From: Jiulongibacter sediminis | Lineage (GTDB): Bacteria; Bacteroidota; Bacteroidia; Cytophagales; Spirosomataceae | Direction of reading: 5' to 3' | DNA length: 64,000 bases | Assembly: GCF_001306455.1 (NCBI RefSeq) | Contig: NZ_LGTQ01000006.1 | Coordinates: 248,001-312,000 of the forward strand | In this document: in pieces, positions 25,909 through 35,000 of the stretch | How positions within the stretch are numbered: the first letter of the stretch is position 1 | How the letters are laid out: each line of letters starts with the position of its first letter | Program-made: the position numbers and the translations under genes | Notes under the pieces: model-generated | The model's input: only the letters and a program-made list of their open reading frames with translations | What the model was told of the DNA's origin: nothing | Databases searched by the model: none

Positions 25909-27258
25909 ATGAAGAAATTAAGTCTGATTGCTTTAGCCGCCATGGCAGCCTGTACGCCAAAAGCCACGGAAGATATGACTGATAACAAGATACACCTGAT
26001 TACGCTGGACCCTGGCCATTTTCATGCAGCTCTGGTACAGAAATCCATGTATGAAGACATCGATAGTTCGGTTCATATTTATGCTCCGGATACCCCGGAC
26101 CTTGATCTCCACATGGCTAAAATCGAGCAATATAACAGCCGTGAGGAGAAGCCGACAAGCTGGAATTCTGAGATTTATGAAGGCAATGATTACCTTGAAA
26201 AAATGCTCGAAGAGAAGGCCGGAAATGTGGTAGTACTCGCCGGAAGCAACCTCAAGAAAACTGAATACATAGCGAAATCTGTAGACGCCGGCTTTAATGT
26301 TTTGGCTGATAAACCTATGGCCATTAATGCCGAAGATTATGAGCTGTTGAAGCAGGCCTTTGCCACGGCAAAAGAAAAGGGTGTTTTGCTTTACGATATC
26401 ATGACCGAGCGTTCTGAGATTACCACCATTCTTCAGAAAGAACTCTCTCAGGATGCCGAGCTTTTCGGAGAACTTGAAGTAGGAACTCCTGAAAATCCTG
26501 CTGTAACTAAAGAGTCTGTTCACCATTTCTTTAAATACGTTTCCGGCTCACCGCTCATTCGCCCTTCCTGGTTTTTTGATACCAAACAGCAGGGCGAAGG
26601 CATTGTAGATGTTACTACCCATTTGATTGATCTGACCTTTTGGGAGTGTTTCCCTGAAACGGTGATCAACCCTGAAGATGTTAGCCTCGTTGCTGCAAGA
26701 AGATGGCCTACGGTACTTACGCCATCAGACTTTGAAAAGGTAACAGGTCAAACAGAATTCCCTGACTTTTTACAAAGCAGCATAAATGAAGGCAATCTGG
26801 AAACTTATGCCAATGGTGAAATCATTTATACGATCAACGGTCATCACGCCAAGGTTTCAGTAATCTGGAATTATCAGGCACCGGAAGGGACGGGCGATAC
26901 CCATTATTCAATCATGCGGGGCACCAAAGCCAATCTGGTCATTAAGCAGGGGGCTGAACAAGGTTATAAACCAACCCTGTATATTAAGCCAGTAACCGAA
27001 ATTTCTGATGAAGAAGCTCAGGCAGCGATTGATAATCTTTTGAGCACCTATGACGGCCTTACTCTTGAGAAAAGTGAAAACGGCTGGAAAGTGGTGATTC
27101 CTGCCAAATACGACATTGGCCACGAGGCCCACTTTGCTCAGGTTATGGAGCGTTTCATTGAGTATTATAAAAATGGAAACATGCCCGCCTGGGAAGTGCC
27201 AAATATGCTGACCAAATACGGTCTCAGCACCAAAGCACTTCAAATGGCTTCGGAATAA
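25909..27258 (+). CDS. Gfo/Idh/MocA-type oxidoreductase lipoprotein
   Basis: A 449-residue protein with a lipoprotein signal: LAAMAAC with Cys at position 15. The oxidoreductase domain follows: IHLITLDPGHFHAALVQKSM (27-46) as a modified start, VVVLAGSNLKKTEYIAKSVD, then LADKPMAIN (the EKP-like motif as DKP). A distinctive C-terminal domain covers roughly 250-440 (VSVIWNYQAPEGTGDTHYSI). It matches the group annotated with a putative oxidoreductase C-terminal domain in Bacteroidota. It is probably anchored in the periplasm, working with the exported dehydrogenase upstream and the bicupin that starts 9 nt downstream. Whether it binds NAD(P) normally is unclear because the N-terminal glycine motif is atypical. 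Confidence 0.85.
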   Translation: MKKLSLIALAAMAACTPKATEDMTDNKIHLITLDPGHFHAALVQKSMYEDIDSSVHIYAPDTPDLDLHMAKIEQYNSREEKPTSWNSEIYEGNDYLEKMLEEKAGNVVVLAGSNLKKTEYIAKSVDAGFNVLADKPMAINAEDYELLKQAFATAKEKGVLLYDIMTERSEITTILQKELSQDAELFGELEVGTPENPAVTKESVHHFFKYVSGSPLIRPSWFFDTKQQGEGIVDVTTHLIDLTFWECFPETVINPEDVSLVAARRWPTVLTPSDFEKVTGQTEFPDFLQSSINEGNLETYANGEIIYTINGHHAKVSVIWNYQAPEGTGDTHYSIMRGTKANLVIKQGAEQGYKPTLYIKPVTEISDEEAQAAIDNLLSTYDGLTLEKSENGWKVVIPAKYDIGHEAHFAQVMERFIEYYKNGNMPAWEVPNMLTKYGLSTKALQMASE

Positions 27259-27267
27259 AATATTTAT

Positions 27268-28017
27268 ATGAAAAACCTACTTTTCTTCTTTGCGTTTTCC
27301 CTTTCTGTAGCTCAGGCTCAGGTAGCTTCCATCGTCTATGATTATGACTCGCCATCTGAAACGGTCGTCGATGCTAAAGCTGAAACGAGAAACTTTTTTA
27401 AAGACAGCAGCCGCGATTTTGAAACCATGCAAATGGACGCTCTTCTTTTTAAAAAAAGAGGGAATTTTAAGCTTAAAAGTGATGATCTGGAGCAACTGGT
27501 GATTGTCAAAAGAGGAGAAGTAGGTTTTTCCATTTCAAAAAGTAACCGGATTATGGGCCCGGGCAGTATAGCTCTGCTGATGCCGGGCGATAAACTCAAA
27601 TTGCTGGTTAACCCCGGCGACGAGGTTTATATTATGAAATACAAAGCCCGGGAAGGCCAAAGTCTTAGCCGCGGAAAAGAACATGGCGGCTCCTTCCTCA
27701 AAGACTGGGAAGAGCAAGCCTACAAAACTCATGACAAAGGAGGCATTCGCAACTTTTACAATCAACCCACCGCCGCCTGCCAAAGAATGGAAATGCATGT
27801 TTCAAACCTCAACCCCGGCATCAAAAGCCACGAACCGCATACTCACCGGGCTGCAGAGATTGTGCTCATGATCAAAGGAAAATCAGAAATGGAACTGGAT
27901 GGTAAAATAGTACATGGAGACGCCGGAGACATTTACTACCTCGGCTCAGACGTACCCCACGCCATCAAAAATATTGACAGTGAGCAGATTCAGTATTTTG
28001 CTTATCAATTTGAATAG
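27268..28017 (+). CDS. Exported bicupin protein
   Basis: A 249-residue protein with a signal peptide (1-17, SVAQAQ). Two cupin barrels are seen: an N-terminal one around 45-125 (DDLEQLVIVKRGEVGFSISK and GPGSIALLMPGDKLKLL), lacking several metal ligands, and a C-terminal one around 165-245 with HEPHTHRAAEIVLMIKGKSE and the closing HAIKN, which keeps the histidine and glutamate ligands. A sugar isomerase or epimerase is plausible given the neighbours, but the substrate is not shown. It begins 9 nt after the oxidoreductase and is probably the last gene of the unit. Confidence 0.82.
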   Translation: MKNLLFFFAFSLSVAQAQVASIVYDYDSPSETVVDAKAETRNFFKDSSRDFETMQMDALLFKKRGNFKLKSDDLEQLVIVKRGEVGFSISKSNRIMGPGSIALLMPGDKLKLLVNPGDEVYIMKYKAREGQSLSRGKEHGGSFLKDWEEQAYKTHDKGGIRNFYNQPTAACQRMEMHVSNLNPGIKSHEPHTHRAAEIVLMIKGKSEMELDGKIVHGDAGDIYYLGSDVPHAIKNIDSEQIQYFAYQFE

Positions 28018-28153
28018 TCATAGTTCGAGTCTGAGTCGAAAGTTTGAAAAATAGGATTCCTTATGTAATAGGTATGATTAGCAAGATTTAAATACTCTGA
28101 TAAACTCAACTACTTAAACACAAAAATTGAAATTCCAATTATTACTTTAGAAA

Positions 28154-28345
28154 ATGAATAGTTTATTGGAGGGAGGGTTGATTATTGCGTTAATCGTCTT
28201 GATTTTAATTTTTACCTTATTCGATCAAAGAGGAAAAGATTATGTTTTTAAAAGGACCTACTTTATTAGAAGGATATTTCTAGTGCTTTTTCTTATTGTA
28301 CTTGCCATATTAGTTTTCACTGAAAAAGTGAAATTATTTGAGTAA
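28154..28345 (+). CDS. Small two-helix membrane protein, unknown
   Basis: A 63-residue open frame with two hydrophobic segments (about 5-23 and 39-58) separated by a basic loop (DQRGKDYVFKRTYFIRR). The composition is typical of small membrane proteins. I recognise no family, and no clear promoter or ribosome-binding signal decides it. It may be a real orphan gene in an otherwise empty 430-nt stretch. Confidence 0.45.
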   Translation: MNSLLEGGLIIALIVLILIFTLFDQRGKDYVFKRTYFIRRIFLVLFLIVLAILVFTEKVKLFE

Positions 28346-28518
28346 ATATTCCCTAAGTAGATAAACGAAATTCGCCAGGTTTCTCAATCGTTTAATTTCG
28401 CAATAGTATTCTCAAATCTATTTGTTGCAGAATATAAAGGTTACCGTATGTGCAGTTTCGAGAACAAAACATTAAGAACATTTTTAACGTGAAATCGTTG
28501 AACTTTAATCAAAACACC

Positions 28519-29352
28519 ATGAAAAAAATACTCTTCTTTCTAAGTATATCCACCTTGGTTTTTGCTCAGCAAGACTTCTCAAAAGTGGAGATGAAAACCA
28601 CCGAGATTACCCCGAATATCTTTATGATAGAAGGTAGCGGTGGGAATATCGGGCTATTTACCAATGAGGAAGTCACCTTTATCATTGATGATCAGTTCGG
28701 GCCGCTGGCCGAAAAAATTCAGGCGGCTGTTTCAGAGCAGACATCAAGACCTATTGATTTCGTCATCAATACGCATTATCACGGCGACCACTCTGGTAGT
28801 AATCCCCATTTTGAAAAAGAAGGGGCCTATGTGATCGCCCAGGAAAATGTACGCACCCGCCTGAAAGAGGAGCAAACCGAAGGCCTGCCAAAGCTCACCT
28901 TCCCGTTCAATATGAACCTTTACTTCGGAGACGAGGAAATCGAGATTTTTCATCAAAGCCGGGCCCATACCAATGGCGATGCCATTATCCATTTCAAAAC
29001 CAGCAATGTCTTTCACACCGGTGATGTATTTGTACGCTACGGCTTCCCATATATCGATGTTAAAAGCGGTGGAAACATCAATGGTATGATTGAGTTTCTG
29101 GATACTGCCCTCCGTAAAATGAACGATGAAAGCATCATCATTCCCGGGCATGGGCAGTTAGCGAAAAAGCAGGATGTGCTTGATTTCAGGAATATGATCT
29201 ATACCATTCGGAACAACATCCGCACCGGCATCTCCTCAGGCCTGAGTCTGGAAGAAATTCAGGCCCTAGACCCCACAGCGGGATACCCTGACCCTCGAGA
29301 TAGTAAGAACGGTTTTGTGGAGGGGGTATATCATAGTTTGGTGGAGGAGTAA
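28519..29352 (+). CDS. Exported MBL-fold metallohydrolase
   Basis: A 277-residue protein from ATG 28519; the frame is open further upstream to 28450, but only this start gives a signal peptide (MKKILFFLSISTLVFAQ). The HxHxDH zinc motif is at 86-91 (NTHYHGDHSGSN), with further ligands expected in HTGDVFVRYGFP (His near 170) and IIPGHGQLA (His near 212). The layout is close to subclass B-type beta-lactamase-like hydrolases common in Bacteroidota; lactamase, lactonase or a quinoprotein-relay-type role cannot be separated from sequence. It is a periplasmic, single-gene unit. Confidence 0.87.
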   Translation: MKKILFFLSISTLVFAQQDFSKVEMKTTEITPNIFMIEGSGGNIGLFTNEEVTFIIDDQFGPLAEKIQAAVSEQTSRPIDFVINTHYHGDHSGSNPHFEKEGAYVIAQENVRTRLKEEQTEGLPKLTFPFNMNLYFGDEEIEIFHQSRAHTNGDAIIHFKTSNVFHTGDVFVRYGFPYIDVKSGGNINGMIEFLDTALRKMNDESIIIPGHGQLAKKQDVLDFRNMIYTIRNNIRTGISSGLSLEEIQALDPTAGYPDPRDSKNGFVEGVYHSLVEE

Positions 29353-29433
29353 AAAGATGGAAGAAGTTAGATTTAAGACTAAAGACCCTCTACCTACCGT
29401 AAAACTCTGGTTTGAGAATTGATTATTATATAA

Positions 29434-30573
29434 TCAAAACGCATCCCCCAGCTTCATATAAAAGCCATCGGTGCCAAGAGAGGTTCTGGCGTAATCAAAA
29501 GCCCCATAAACCTGTTTTGACTTATTGAGCCGAAGACGCAGGCCTGCACCGTAACCTGCTACTATCTTTTGACTAAGCAAACCCGAAAAAGTAGGCGAGG
29601 TATTTCCTATGGAACCAAAGCCCGCGACTTTTATCAGCGGCCATCTTTCATAACGATATTCGCCCTGTAAGGCCCAAAGATGATCGTCTCTGAATTGTCC
29701 CTTAAAAAGTCCACGCATCACCTGCGGCCCACCGAGTCTGAATTTCTCCATCACCGGCACCTCTCCTGCAGAACTCTGAACCAATAGCTGTGCCGCTAAC
29801 ACATGCTTTTTGACCTCCCTGTATTTCCTGAAGTCGGCATTGAAAATCTGATAGGCAAAACTATTGGCTTTCAGATCAAACATGGAATAACTGTATAAAT
29901 CAAGGTACATTCCCCGTTTGGGACTAAACTGATTATCACGTCTATCGATTGTAAAAACAGGCCCCAAACCTATAATCGTCGAGTTTGTTCCCGATGGAAT
30001 AAATTCCGTAAACGGTGTTTCTTCGATATCAGAACTGAAAAACCGATTATACTGATAGCCCAAACCAGCAAACCGACGTTCGCCTAAGTTTTTACTAAAC
30101 CTTCCGAAAGCCTGAAAACGCTTGTACCGAATGGTCAGGTAATCCTCGTTCCCTAGCGTAGGCGTAGTATTTCCCCAGTATCTCTCCAGTTCATCAAAAT
30201 ACCCGGCTCTCAGAAAAACATAATACCTTTCATAAGGTGTATATGCCGACATGAACAACTCCGCGTTCAATTGCTTTCGGGTGGAGTATTGGAAATCAAT
30301 AAAGGAAAGACTTGGCCTGGTGGTGGTATCTTCTTCTGGTGTGGTTTTGTAATAATAATCGATAAACAAACCATACATCACCCCTACCTCAGGACTAATC
30401 ACCAAACTCGGTACCGGAACCAGATTCAGTTCTTTATTCAGAAGAGAATCAATACTCCATTTCTTTTGCCCTAAAAGATCTTCTGGCAAGAAAAAAACAA
30501 GAATGAAAAATCCGGCTAATGATAATCTCAATAAGAACGCTTTTCGGTCATGAAAAATAGGCAAAATCAGCAC
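29434..30573 (-). CDS. BamA/TamA-type outer-membrane beta-barrel protein
   Basis: A 379-residue protein: hydrophobic leader up to about 36 (LLGQ), then a barrel without POTRA domains. The pattern is alternating aromatic/hydrophobic strands, a surface-antigen (D15-like) block RLGGPQVMRGLFKGQFRDD around residues 280-298, and a terminal strand ending in Phe (YMKLGDAF). The RG(L/Y)xxGxFRD motif is the characteristic L6-loop-like element of the Omp85 superfamily. It lacks the periplasmic part, so it is a short Omp85 member of unknown cargo. The coding strand is opposite to its left neighbour. Confidence 0.82.
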   Translation of the reverse strand: MLILPIFHDRKAFLLRLSLAGFFILVFFLPEDLLGQKKWSIDSLLNKELNLVPVPSLVISPEVGVMYGLFIDYYYKTTPEEDTTTRPSLSFIDFQYSTRKQLNAELFMSAYTPYERYYVFLRAGYFDELERYWGNTTPTLGNEDYLTIRYKRFQAFGRFSKNLGERRFAGLGYQYNRFFSSDIEETPFTEFIPSGTNSTIIGLGPVFTIDRRDNQFSPKRGMYLDLYSYSMFDLKANSFAYQIFNADFRKYREVKKHVLAAQLLVQSSAGEVPVMEKFRLGGPQVMRGLFKGQFRDDHLWALQGEYRYERWPLIKVAGFGSIGNTSPTFSGLLSQKIVAGYGAGLRLRLNKSKQVYGAFDYARTSLGTDGFYMKLGDAF

Positions 30574-30753
30574 AAAACAATTTCTCCCTTTCCGAAATAC
30601 AGATTAATGTTCAATTAGTTATTGAAAAAACATTATGTCATCCGATACTTGTCGAAAAAGGAGATCTTTGTAGAAATTAAAGATGGAAGACTTTAAACAG
30701 AAATCGTCTCTCTTTCCATCAAGTTTTCTTCCAGTTCTCTTATCTCAAGACTA

Positions 30754-32808
30754 TTACGCCACAGAAGTCTCTTCCAGCAAGGTTTCAATAAACTTTAGCA
30801 AGTCTTTCTTCGTCTCTAAAAAGGTAGCCTCGAAAGCCCCGGGGAAATGATTGAGTACCTGAAAAAGGTGCTCTATTTCAGGCTCAAAATAAGTCGTCTC
30901 TCCATCAAAATAGGCATAATGTGAATCCACAAATTGACTGAATTTCCGGGTCAGTTCTTCTCCCAGAACTTTCTGATATGTTCTGTCTTTCAAAAGTTCT
31001 TCGATTTTTTGCTTCAGCTCGTTTTCGATCTCTTTCCAGTAATTGATATACTTGCTGATATAAACAAACTCGGTGTTTTGGGCAAAAAACGCCGTTCTTT
31101 CAAAACAATCATCGAGGAACCTTTGAACATCATCAAAAGAATCATAGTACCGGTTCATGGCCTCTGCCTTTGATTTAAATTCATCAAACAATCCAGCCTC
31201 TTTCGATCTGATCACCAGACAAGAGGCTATTTGCTCATCATGCTCTTTTATTTGCTCTGAAAGCCGATGTTGCTCTTCTTCGAGCTGGCGGATTAAAGCA
31301 TTCACCTCCGCCGTAGAATAACGCTGATGATTGTACTCAAAGAATTTAACCTTAATGACATTTTCGCTGATGTTTTGTAACATCTGCAGATCACCATTTA
31401 GAAACAGATCTTCATAAAGACGGGAAACGGCCTTCTCAGAGAAGAGCTCCGTAATGCCAAGCGTACAGTTTTGTTCTTCCTCTTGAATTCGGAAAACCGG
31501 GGTTTTATCACTATAATAATTGTTAAATACCTTGCTATAGTTTCGTTCCTCATAAAACAGGGCATAGTCCTGTTCGAACTCCTCCGTGCTGAGGGTTTCA
31601 TTCTCTTTATTTTCAAAACCCTTAAAAACTTCACGGGTCAGTTTTTTTTGGAGATTTTCAATGTTTAAAAATAACGTCGTCGACAAGACCCCTCCCTCCT
31701 CTGTTTCAGTGACCTCCAGCCGCTCAATTCGTTTTAACCTTTCGCTGAGTGCCGGGTGAGAGGCCCATTGATCTTCGAAGTTGAGTTTTGACTTTCCATA
31801 CCGCTCCCGGTCTACCTCTCCGATCAGGGGCAGCCCGTTCTTTAATTGAAGCTGGTGTTTTGCAGAAAGAAAATTGAGAGCCCTTTCAAAATGGGGATAC
31901 AAATTCTCCGGAAATTTCAAACGCTCTCCCCTACTCTCATAATAACTGAACACTTCATCAAGTGTAGAATCGGCAAAAGAAAGACGTGATAAACAGCGGA
32001 TGAGTGGCTGCTTTCCTGTTAAATGCACCGCCACCTCATCGGCATTGAATTCCATATCCCTTGAAAGAGCGAGATACCGGATGTTCAGAATTTCATAGGC
32101 CTTGATCATCACTTTTTGGATACTCCTTACGATAACTCTGGAAATACTTACAAAAATATTGAGAATAAAATGGATCCCACCGATGGTATCGGCCAGTTCG
32201 TTATAGGAATCGTTATGATACAGCTGGTTATAAATAATGGCATTCAAACTGGAAACGTAAGTGCCCAGAATCATTGACTTTTGGGCGAAATGACCAAATT
32301 CATGAGCCAAAACTGCCTTTAGTTCAGTGCTCGTGGTGCTGCAGATCAGACCCATCCCTATTTCCAGACTTTTCCTTGAAGGAAAAAACAAGCTCCAAAA
32401 CCGGGATTCATAGAAAACCATTGCGTTGACATGGGTAGAGATATAGACCTTTCTCGGAGGCTCCGTACCAATTTGATCCACCAGTTCGTCTATCAGTTCA
32501 AACAAACCGGGAGCTTGTGATCGGTCGATTTCCAAACGTAAATCAGACTCCTGCTTATCCTTTGAGGCAAAGAGAAACTTTAATAAAAAGGCTACAATCA
32601 GAAATCCACAAAACACAAAGCCCAGAGCCAGAATGATCCCAAGGATAGAAGCACTGACTGAAACAATGGCTACAGCTATGATCAAGCTAAAAGCAGCAAA
32701 GCCAAAACCAAGAATGACAAGGGCATTGAAAAAAAGAATAAACAGCGTCACCGCAACGGCCGACAATACCACATTCTTCCTGAAGCTTTCAGAAATTTCG
32801 ATCTCCAT
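30754..32808 (-). CDS. M48 family membrane metallopeptidase
   Basis: A 684-residue protein with two to three N-terminal membrane segments within residues 14-80. The zinc motif HEFGH is at 169-173 (AVLAHEFGHFAQKSM); the third ligand Glu is likely in SRDMEFNADEVAVH near 248-261. This is the Ste24/HtpX-like family. The long C-terminal half (about 300-684) is rich in charged helices with coiled-coil character (LIRQLEEEQHRLSEQIKEHD) and is an extra domain absent from HtpX. It probably degrades membrane or stress-damaged proteins, with the peptidase in the cytoplasm; targets are unknown. Confidence 0.86.
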   Translation of the reverse strand: MEIEISESFRKNVVLSAVAVTLFILFFNALVILGFGFAAFSLIIAVAIVSVSASILGIILALGFVFCGFLIVAFLLKFLFASKDKQESDLRLEIDRSQAPGLFELIDELVDQIGTEPPRKVYISTHVNAMVFYESRFWSLFFPSRKSLEIGMGLICSTTSTELKAVLAHEFGHFAQKSMILGTYVSSLNAIIYNQLYHNDSYNELADTIGGIHFILNIFVSISRVIVRSIQKVMIKAYEILNIRYLALSRDMEFNADEVAVHLTGKQPLIRCLSRLSFADSTLDEVFSYYESRGERLKFPENLYPHFERALNFLSAKHQLQLKNGLPLIGEVDRERYGKSKLNFEDQWASHPALSERLKRIERLEVTETEEGGVLSTTLFLNIENLQKKLTREVFKGFENKENETLSTEEFEQDYALFYEERNYSKVFNNYYSDKTPVFRIQEEEQNCTLGITELFSEKAVSRLYEDLFLNGDLQMLQNISENVIKVKFFEYNHQRYSTAEVNALIRQLEEEQHRLSEQIKEHDEQIASCLVIRSKEAGLFDEFKSKAEAMNRYYDSFDDVQRFLDDCFERTAFFAQNTEFVYISKYINYWKEIENELKQKIEELLKDRTYQKVLGEELTRKFSQFVDSHYAYFDGETTYFEPEIEHLFQVLNHFPGAFEATFLETKKDLLKFIETLLEETSVA

Positions 32809-33075
32809 AGAGGATTGGTTTAGATTCTTTCAACCCCGCTTTGACCAGCTTCTGCTCTCACGTGGTTACCAAATCTATGGTTTTAGAGGGGAATTGCAAA
32901 ACGACAAGACGTCATCATTCCGGGGCATAAAATACACCAAAAAAACAAGAGGTCATATTCTCCAGAGCTTGCTGCTTTGATATGGCGGTTTGAAACCTCT
33001 GTTTTTAAAAATCTGACTTTCCCCTCTTTTGTAATGACACAACCCACTCCTCCCTCGAAGTGTCGTGCCACGCTC

Positions 33076-34701
33076 TTACAGCCCCAGCACCTCCACACCT
33101 TGTTTGAATACAATATCTCTCGGGATACCGGCCTCTCCTACCCGATCAAGGTCTTTTTGCAGATCGGCCCCAACAAGGCCCTTTTGCTCAAAAAGTTGTG
33201 TTACTCCGGCATAATCGCCATCGCCCTGAAGCGTCAGAATCTTCTCTGAAAGCGAATTCATTGCTGCCTGAAACTCATCGAAATTGACTTTGTACGTTCC
33301 TTTCTTCGCATCATAACTGAAGGCATTCATTTCTTTGAAGTAATTGAAGCGAATCATATTGGCTTTGCCATGAGCACTGGAAGCCCCAAAACGAACCGAA
33401 CGGAAAATCCCGGCCAGAAAAGTCGAGTAATAATCCATCAACTCACCTTCTATTTCACCTTTTTTATGCAGCTGGGTAACCATGTAAAGACCTAGAATGT
33501 CTGCCTTACCTTCTTCCAAAGCAGAACCCGTTTCTTTAAGAGCATCCCGCACGGTTCCTTTGCCGTCGAGGGTGTTTTTGATCCCCAGTCCATGAGCTAC
33601 TTCGTGAAACATAGTGTTGGCAAAAAAGGCATCGAAAGTAACATGCTTTCGTTGTGATTCATCAATGAGCAATTCACTGATAAGCACCATGATCTTATCA
33701 AACTTGGCCTGCATGGCGTTTTTCAGCTGAAGCCTTCGGGTGCCCTTTTCCAATTGTACCCGTTCGTCATTCGGTAGATTGATCGCGATGGTCTTTCCGC
33801 CCGAATTGCAGTCTCCGGCATAGTAAATCACATCATAGGCGTTTAGATCAGAGTCTGTTCCGGGAGTTTCTTGTTTGTATTTATCCTCTACGGGTAGGTT
33901 CGCTTGCAACTCTGGTAAAAAGCTGACGTACTTTGCAAGCTTCTCGCTCCAGGCCATATCTTTCACCAGCACATAAGCCTCATGAGCAGTTTTATAATTA
34001 TAGAGCTGATCTTCGTAATTTTCAATAGGCCCTACCACGAAATCAATTCTGTTATTTTTCATATCCATCCAAGCAAGGTCGCTTGCCAGATAGTCGTCTG
34101 ATAGCAGAGCCTCGGCTCTCAGGTTTAGGTACTTTTTAAACCCTTCATCTTCCGCCAATTCAGCCGCTTGCTTCAGCAGATCAGCCGCCCGTTGAACCTC
34201 CGCCGCAAAAGCCTCATGATATGGCAATGTGTATAATTGTCCCTCTTCATTTCTTCTGACAAAAGTGTAAAGGCTGGTTTTGTCCTCACTCTCAAAAGCC
34301 TCAAACTCCTCTTTTGTCATGTCGGCTGGATAATGTTGAGCCCCTGCGGGTTTCTCTCCTACTCCATCGATAAACGGCTCGTTTCCTCGAAGCCGATCCC
34401 ATGGGCCATAATTATACCTTACAAAGGTTTTGGCGGCCTCATCAGAAAGCGTGTCAAGCAGAGCATTTTTATCACCAAAGGCTTCTTTCCAGAAAAGCTG
34501 ATCCATGATTTCGGCAACTTCAATGAGCAGCGGAATCATCTTTTTTTGGTTCTCAGAAAGAGAACTGATATCTGTAGTCAGGGTAAATTCGGCATATTCA
34601 TTGACTTTCTTTTGCAATTGCGTTTCTTCTGGTTCAGAAATAGGCACACAGCTTAAAGCAAGAGAAGTCATCACGAAAAGTGAAAGGATTTTTTTCATCA
34701 C
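33076..34701 (-). CDS. M49 (dipeptidyl peptidase III-like) lipoprotein
   Basis: A 541-residue protein with a lipoprotein signal ending LALSC (Cys at 18). The zinc-binding region reads HEVAHGLG at 366-373, giving a five-residue HEXXH, while classical DPP III has the longer HEXXGH; the second part is EEGKAD at 396-401, equivalent to EExxAD. The fold-typical blocks include RYNYGPWDRLRGNEPFIDG (95-113), and DVIYYAGDCNSGGKTIAINL (290-309). M49 enzymes cut dipeptides from oligopeptide N-termini; a periplasmic or surface location fits peptide scavenging. Bacteroidota M49 proteins with HEXXH are known. Confidence 0.86.
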   Translation of the reverse strand: MMKKILSLFVMTSLALSCVPISEPEETQLQKKVNEYAEFTLTTDISSLSENQKKMIPLLIEVAEIMDQLFWKEAFGDKNALLDTLSDEAAKTFVRYNYGPWDRLRGNEPFIDGVGEKPAGAQHYPADMTKEEFEAFESEDKTSLYTFVRRNEEGQLYTLPYHEAFAAEVQRAADLLKQAAELAEDEGFKKYLNLRAEALLSDDYLASDLAWMDMKNNRIDFVVGPIENYEDQLYNYKTAHEAYVLVKDMAWSEKLAKYVSFLPELQANLPVEDKYKQETPGTDSDLNAYDVIYYAGDCNSGGKTIAINLPNDERVQLEKGTRRLQLKNAMQAKFDKIMVLISELLIDESQRKHVTFDAFFANTMFHEVAHGLGIKNTLDGKGTVRDALKETGSALEEGKADILGLYMVTQLHKKGEIEGELMDYYSTFLAGIFRSVRFGASSAHGKANMIRFNYFKEMNAFSYDAKKGTYKVNFDEFQAAMNSLSEKILTLQGDGDYAGVTQLFEQKGLVGADLQKDLDRVGEAGIPRDIVFKQGVEVLGL

Positions 34702-34932
34702 TAAGTTTGATTTTCAGGTTGTTGAAGTTACAAAATAAAGTTTCTTGGGTATGTTTCCCAAACGTGGATTCTAAATGAAATGAATGACCTCTGACAAGCA
34801 GACACTTCAAAGGTTTAGATTTTTTCAATTTCACATTTGTTCTATTCCGCTTCCTTCGACCAAAACTCTTCAATAATCTACTTTCAGCCACATTTTCAAA
34901 GCCTAAACCACCCCGCCACTCTAAATAAATGC

Positions 34933-34940
34933 TATTTTTG
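34933..34940 (+). promoter_or_regulatory. Putative -7 box of the ebo operon
   Basis: TATTTTTG fits TAnnTTTG and lies about 60 nt before the eboA ATG at 35001. A good -33 element is not visible. The 34702-34932 interval between the divergent M49 gene and this box holds no gene I can support. Confidence 0.45.
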
Positions 34941-35000
34941 TGATGGTCATTGGTAAGGAAAAATACTGCGATTGAACATGAGACTGATGACCATCGACCT

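Noticed and set aside
29353-30753. Short similar words (AGATGGAAGA) in the gaps on both sides of the BamA-like gene
   Set aside because: Only about ten bases match, with no longer repeat structure.
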